Below are positions 61,166 through 64,000 of a DNA stretch of 64,000 bases, piece after piece. Source of the DNA: Desulfovibrio sp. TomC (GTDB taxonomy: Bacteria > Desulfobacterota > Desulfovibrionia > Desulfovibrionales > Desulfovibrionaceae). The position numbers were made by a program, and so were the translations under genes. The first letter of the stretch is position 1; each line of letters starts with the position of its first letter. Where the stretch lies: the NCBI RefSeq assembly GCF_000801335.2, contig NZ_JSEH01000002.1, positions 278,289 to 342,288 of the forward strand, given 5' to 3'. The notes beneath the pieces are model-generated. The model saw only the letters and a list, made by a program, of their open reading frames with translations, made no database searches and was not told the DNA's origin.

Positions 61166-63004
61166 ATGTTCATCTTTGATCTAAAAAATTTCCCAACGTC
61201 TCCAGGCGTTTATTTGATGAAGGGGAGTCGAGGGAAGATTCTCTACGTGGGCAAGGCAAAAAATCTGCGCGCCCGCCTTTCCTCCTATTTTCGCAACGAC
61301 GCCAGCCACACGCCCAAGACGACGGCCCTGGTGGCGCGCATCGAGGGTGTGGACGTGCTCATGACCGCCTCGGAAAAAGAGGCGCTGCTCCTTGAATCAA
61401 GCCTGATTAAAAAGCACCGGCCCCGCTATAACGTGGTGCTCAAGGACGATAAAAACTACATTCTTTTCAAGCTCGATAAACGCTCGGCCTACCCGCGTCT
61501 GGCCTTTACCCGCCGCGTCGAACGCGACGGCGCAGCCTATTTCGGCCCATTTACCTCGGCCTCGGCCGCCCGGGCCACCTGGAAGGAGCTGGGGCGGATC
61601 TTTCCCTTGCGCAAATGCGGCGACCGGGCCTTGGCCAACCGGGTGCGGCCGTGCCTGTATCATTTCATCGGCCAGTGTCTGGCCCCGTGCGTCCTCCCCG
61701 TGGACGGCGGGGAGTACGCAGCCCTGGTGCGCCGGGTGGAAGCGTTTCTGACCGGCCGCTCGGGCGAGGTGCTTAAAGCCGTGCAGCGGGAGATGGAGCA
61801 GGCGGCCGAGGAACTGGCGTTTGAAAAAGCAGCCGGGCTGCGCGATCTGCTGCGAGCCATGCGCAAGACCGTGGAAGGGCAGGCCACCGTGCTCACCCGG
61901 CTGGTGGATATGGATGTGGTCAATCTGTCCGTGACTGATGCCGGGGTGGGGTTGTGCGTCTTGTTTGTGCGGCAGGGCCGTCTTTTGGACCGCAAAACCT
62001 TTTTTTTCCCGGGCGTGGACGCCGGAGAGGCGGTTTCGGCGGCGCTGACGGCGCTTTTGCAGTTTTATCGGCCGGAAAGCTTCATCCCGCCCCGAATCGT
62101 GGTCCCGGAGGGCCTGGCTCCGGGCGACGGCGAAGGTGAAGCAGCCGGCGACGGGCAGGCCCTGGCCGAAATTCTCGAAGAGCGTCGGGGCATGGCCCTT
62201 CGCCTGGGTCCGGCCCGTGGCCGCGAGGAGCGACAACTTCTGGAGATGGCCGGGGTCAATGCCGCCCGGGCCGCCGAGGAAGCGGCCAAGGCGGCCGAGA
62301 GCGATGTTTTGCCGACATTGGCCCGGGCTTTCGGATTATCCGGTCTGTCGCGGCTGGAGGCCGTCGACGTGTCGCATCTGGGCGGCAAGGGCGTGCGGGT
62401 GGGACTGGTGGTTTTTGAGGACGGCGCGGCGAAAAAAAGCGACTACCGAACCTATGCTTTTGCTGAGGCCGAAGGGACGTCGGACGACTATCTGACCCTG
62501 GCCGCCTTTGCCGCCAAACGGGCGGCCGCCGGGCCGCCCTGGCCCGATCTGCTGCTGATTGACGGCGGCAAAGGGCAGCTTGCGGCTGTTGGCCGGGCCT
62601 TGGATGAGGCCGGCGTCGGCGGGGCTTTCGCCATCGCCTCCATTGCCAAAGGCGACCGCCGTTCCCAAAATGAAATGGATGACGTGATATTTGTGCCGGG
62701 CCGCAAAAATCCCCTGGCCTTGCGCTCGGGATCGCCGGAGTTGTTGTTTTTGCAGCGGGTGCGCGACACGGTCCACGACTATTCCATCGGCCGCCAGCGC
62801 CAAGCCCGAAACAAGGCGGGCCTTAGCAGCGATGTGCTGGCTCTGCCCGGGGTGGGACCGAAGACGGCGAAGCTTCTCTGGGACGCCTTCGGATCAGTGG
62901 CGGCCATGCGGGCGGCGTCGCTGGAGGATATCCGATCCAGGACCGGACTTGGTCCCGGGCGGGCAACTGCGGTCCAGGCAGCCCTGGCCAGTCTTGCCCA
63001 TTGA
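61166..63004 (+). CDS. uvrC: Excinuclease ABC subunit C
   Basis: The protein has 612 residues. The GIY-YIG nuclease domain is at the N-terminus (FPTSPGVYLMKGSRGKILYVGKAKNLRARLSSYF). The UVR motif lies near 210 (MEQAAEELAFEKAAGLRDLL). The RNase-H-like nuclease domain has LEAVDVSHLGGKGVRVGLVV and LLLIDGGKGQLAA. A C-terminal helix-hairpin-helix (ALPGVGPKTAKLLWDAFGS) ends it. It makes both incisions in nucleotide-excision repair with UvrAB. A TTG nine bases upstream of 61166 is an alternative start. Confidence 0.96.
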   Translation: MFIFDLKNFPTSPGVYLMKGSRGKILYVGKAKNLRARLSSYFRNDASHTPKTTALVARIEGVDVLMTASEKEALLLESSLIKKHRPRYNVVLKDDKNYILFKLDKRSAYPRLAFTRRVERDGAAYFGPFTSASAARATWKELGRIFPLRKCGDRALANRVRPCLYHFIGQCLAPCVLPVDGGEYAALVRRVEAFLTGRSGEVLKAVQREMEQAAEELAFEKAAGLRDLLRAMRKTVEGQATVLTRLVDMDVVNLSVTDAGVGLCVLFVRQGRLLDRKTFFFPGVDAGEAVSAALTALLQFYRPESFIPPRIVVPEGLAPGDGEGEAAGDGQALAEILEERRGMALRLGPARGREERQLLEMAGVNAARAAEEAAKAAESDVLPTLARAFGLSGLSRLEAVDVSHLGGKGVRVGLVVFEDGAAKKSDYRTYAFAEAEGTSDDYLTLAAFAAKRAAAGPPWPDLLLIDGGKGQLAAVGRALDEAGVGGAFAIASIAKGDRRSQNEMDDVIFVPGRKNPLALRSGSPELLFLQRVRDTVHDYSIGRQRQARNKAGLSSDVLALPGVGPKTAKLLWDAFGSVAAMRAASLEDIRSRTGLGPGRATAVQAALASLAH

Positions 63005-63056
63005 TTTTTCCGAATTTGTCAGGAAGTATAACCGATCTTTTTGGAGTGGAGTCCCC

Positions 63057-63743
63057 ATGCCCTTGCAGCAATTCCTGACCCTGGCCCAAGGCATCGAACC
63101 CGAGCACCGCTACCGCACGGTGTACGACACGGATTTTTCCGTGCTCGTGCCCGGCAAGGAAATCATCGACCCGGACACGCTGGCCGCGTTTTCCCGCATC
63201 GACTTCGCCGGCCGCACGGTGGTGGACCTTGGCTGCAACTTCGGTTTCTTCACCTTCCAGGCTCGGCGACTGGGCGCGGCCGAAGTCGTAGGGGTGGACC
63301 GCGAGTCGCGGGTCCTCGATGGCTGCGAACTGCTGCGGCGTCATTTTGACGCCGATGGGGTGGCCTTTGCCTGCCACGACATTGACGACCCGGCCTGCAC
63401 GTTGCTCACGCGCCGGTTTGATATTGCCATGCTCGTGGAGTTTATCGGCAAATCATTTATTCTGGAAAATCGGGTGGGGCCGGCCCTGGCGTTTCTGGAA
63501 AGACTGTCCGACCGGGAACTGATTGTGTCGGTGCAAAAGATTTACTGGATCAGGAAGGAACTCGGCGCCACGCCAGAGCAGCTTCGAGCGCTGTATCCGG
63601 CCAAATATGTCGTTGGCGGCGATTTTCTGCTGCTCGACTATGTCCGCGACGCCCTGGCCCCGCGCTGGCGTATGGAGCCGTTGTCTCCCATGGTTGAGGG
63701 TTACGAAAAACCCCGAAAATTCCTGCGCTTCGTGCCGGCCTGA
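63057..63743 (+). CDS. Class-I SAM-dependent methyltransferase
   Basis: The protein has 228 residues from ATG 63057 (GGAGTGGAG upstream). Motif I is VVDLGCNFGFFTFQARRLGA, with the acidic loop VVGVDRESRVLDGCELL. The N-terminal 50 residues (FLTLAQGIEPEHRYRTVYDT...DPDTLAAFSRI) resemble the capping part of CmoB-type enzymes. The substrate cannot be named; small-molecule or tRNA methylation are options. It lies 52 bases after uvrC on the same strand, and a YwbE gene follows after 5 bases. Confidence 0.8.
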   Translation: MPLQQFLTLAQGIEPEHRYRTVYDTDFSVLVPGKEIIDPDTLAAFSRIDFAGRTVVDLGCNFGFFTFQARRLGAAEVVGVDRESRVLDGCELLRRHFDADGVAFACHDIDDPACTLLTRRFDIAMLVEFIGKSFILENRVGPALAFLERLSDRELIVSVQKIYWIRKELGATPEQLRALYPAKYVVGGDFLLLDYVRDALAPRWRMEPLSPMVEGYEKPRKFLRFVPA

Positions 63744-63748
63744 CAGCC

Positions 63749-63946
63749 ATGGCCGATCCCACCAAGCGCGCCGATATCCGGCCCGGGCTGGCCGTGGCCA
63801 TTGTCCTTAAAAAAGACCAACGCACCGGAGTCCTCACCCGGGGTGTGGTCAAGGACCTCCTGACCAAGGCCCCGGTCCATACCCGGGGCATCAAGGTGCG
63901 CCTCACTGACGGCCAGGTCGGCCGAGTGCACCAGATTCTCGACTGA
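63749..63946 (+). CDS. ywbE: YwbE family small protein
   Basis: The protein has 65 residues and matches B. subtilis YwbE along its whole length: RADIRPGLAVAIVLKKDQRTGVLTRGVVKDLLT, then HTRGIKVRLTDGQVGRVHQIL. It is a small beta protein of unknown role, possibly RNA-binding by its size and basic loops. It is co-transcribed with the methyltransferase. The final 54 bases of the window (63947-64000) show no further gene start. Confidence 0.88.
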   Translation: MADPTKRADIRPGLAVAIVLKKDQRTGVLTRGVVKDLLTKAPVHTRGIKVRLTDGQVGRVHQILD

Positions 63947-64000
63947 GGCGAGGCTATCTCTGGGGAGAGATGCCCGGCGGCCGGGGACGAAGGCAAAAGA

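Overview
The window is a 64 kb stretch of GC-rich, gene-dense bacterial chromosome. The gene set fits a deltaproteobacterial sulfate reducer of the Desulfovibrionaceae type: hypA/hypB hydrogenase maturation, a two-gene SufCB-like Fe-S system, pyruvoyl-dependent arginine decarboxylase, a YedF selenium/sulfur protein, fliM, many sensor kinases and HD-GYP proteins, and DUF4390 and amphi-Trp proteins. This assignment is inferred from gene content, not from a database search. I see no transposase, integrase, CRISPR array, phage module or rRNA. One tRNA gene (Leu, CAA anticodon) is present. Layout from left to right: (1) 1-4976 is an amino-acid uptake and catabolism unit. It holds livH (cut by the window edge), livK and a GabT-like aminotransferase, read from what looks like a -24/-12 sigma-54 promoter with an 11-bp inverted repeat upstream. 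A PAS-PAS-AAA+-HTH enhancer-binding protein gene lies directly upstream. (2) 5096-9279 is a tightly overlapping four-gene operon: C39-like peptidase, RimK-like ATP-grasp ligase, GCS2-type carboxylate-amine ligase and N-formylglutamate amidohydrolase-like enzyme. It looks like a pathway that makes and trims an unknown glutamate- or peptide-type metabolite, and it is the best candidate here for a poorly described system. (3) 9420-14159 holds fliM, an outer-membrane barrel, hypB-hypA, a DUF554 membrane protein, tRNA-Leu and a coupled pair of unknown genes, one of only 56 codons. (4) 14397-19863 holds a NarL-type two-component pair, an ADP-ribosylglycohydrolase relative with altered metal motifs, two small unknown proteins, a membrane acyltransferase and a lone receiver. 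(5) 19978-26369 holds sufC-sufB, a DUF2087 protein, an NlpC/P60 protein, and a YedF / cysteine-rich PAS kinase / pseudouridine synthase group. (6) 26481-34151 is a run on the minus strand: fabD, argS, a SPOR protein, pyruvoyl arginine decarboxylase, nth and a large MFS/spermidine-synthase-like fusion. (7) 34249-44909 is mostly housekeeping (rsmG, rlmH, pgeF, 5-formyl-THF cyclo-ligase, exonuclease III) mixed with two different HD-GYP response regulators and a second, shorter MFS/spermidine-synthase-like fusion. (8) 45079-54172 holds a secreted beta carbonic anhydrase, an anion permease, a LysA-like PLP decarboxylase, a degenerate receiver protein, an EF-hand/LysM lipoprotein with a TPR protein, an FMN alpha-hydroxy-acid oxidase and a CHASE4-like hybrid-free sensor kinase. 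(9) 54236-63946 holds amphi-Trp, cupin and SGNH proteins, lysA, mutS, a LapA-like membrane protein, HIT and LOG proteins, uvrC, a methyltransferase and a YwbE protein. Several convergent pairs share their stop codons, and many adjacent genes overlap by 1-4 bases, so the genome is compact. Strong hairpin terminators bound most transcription units.
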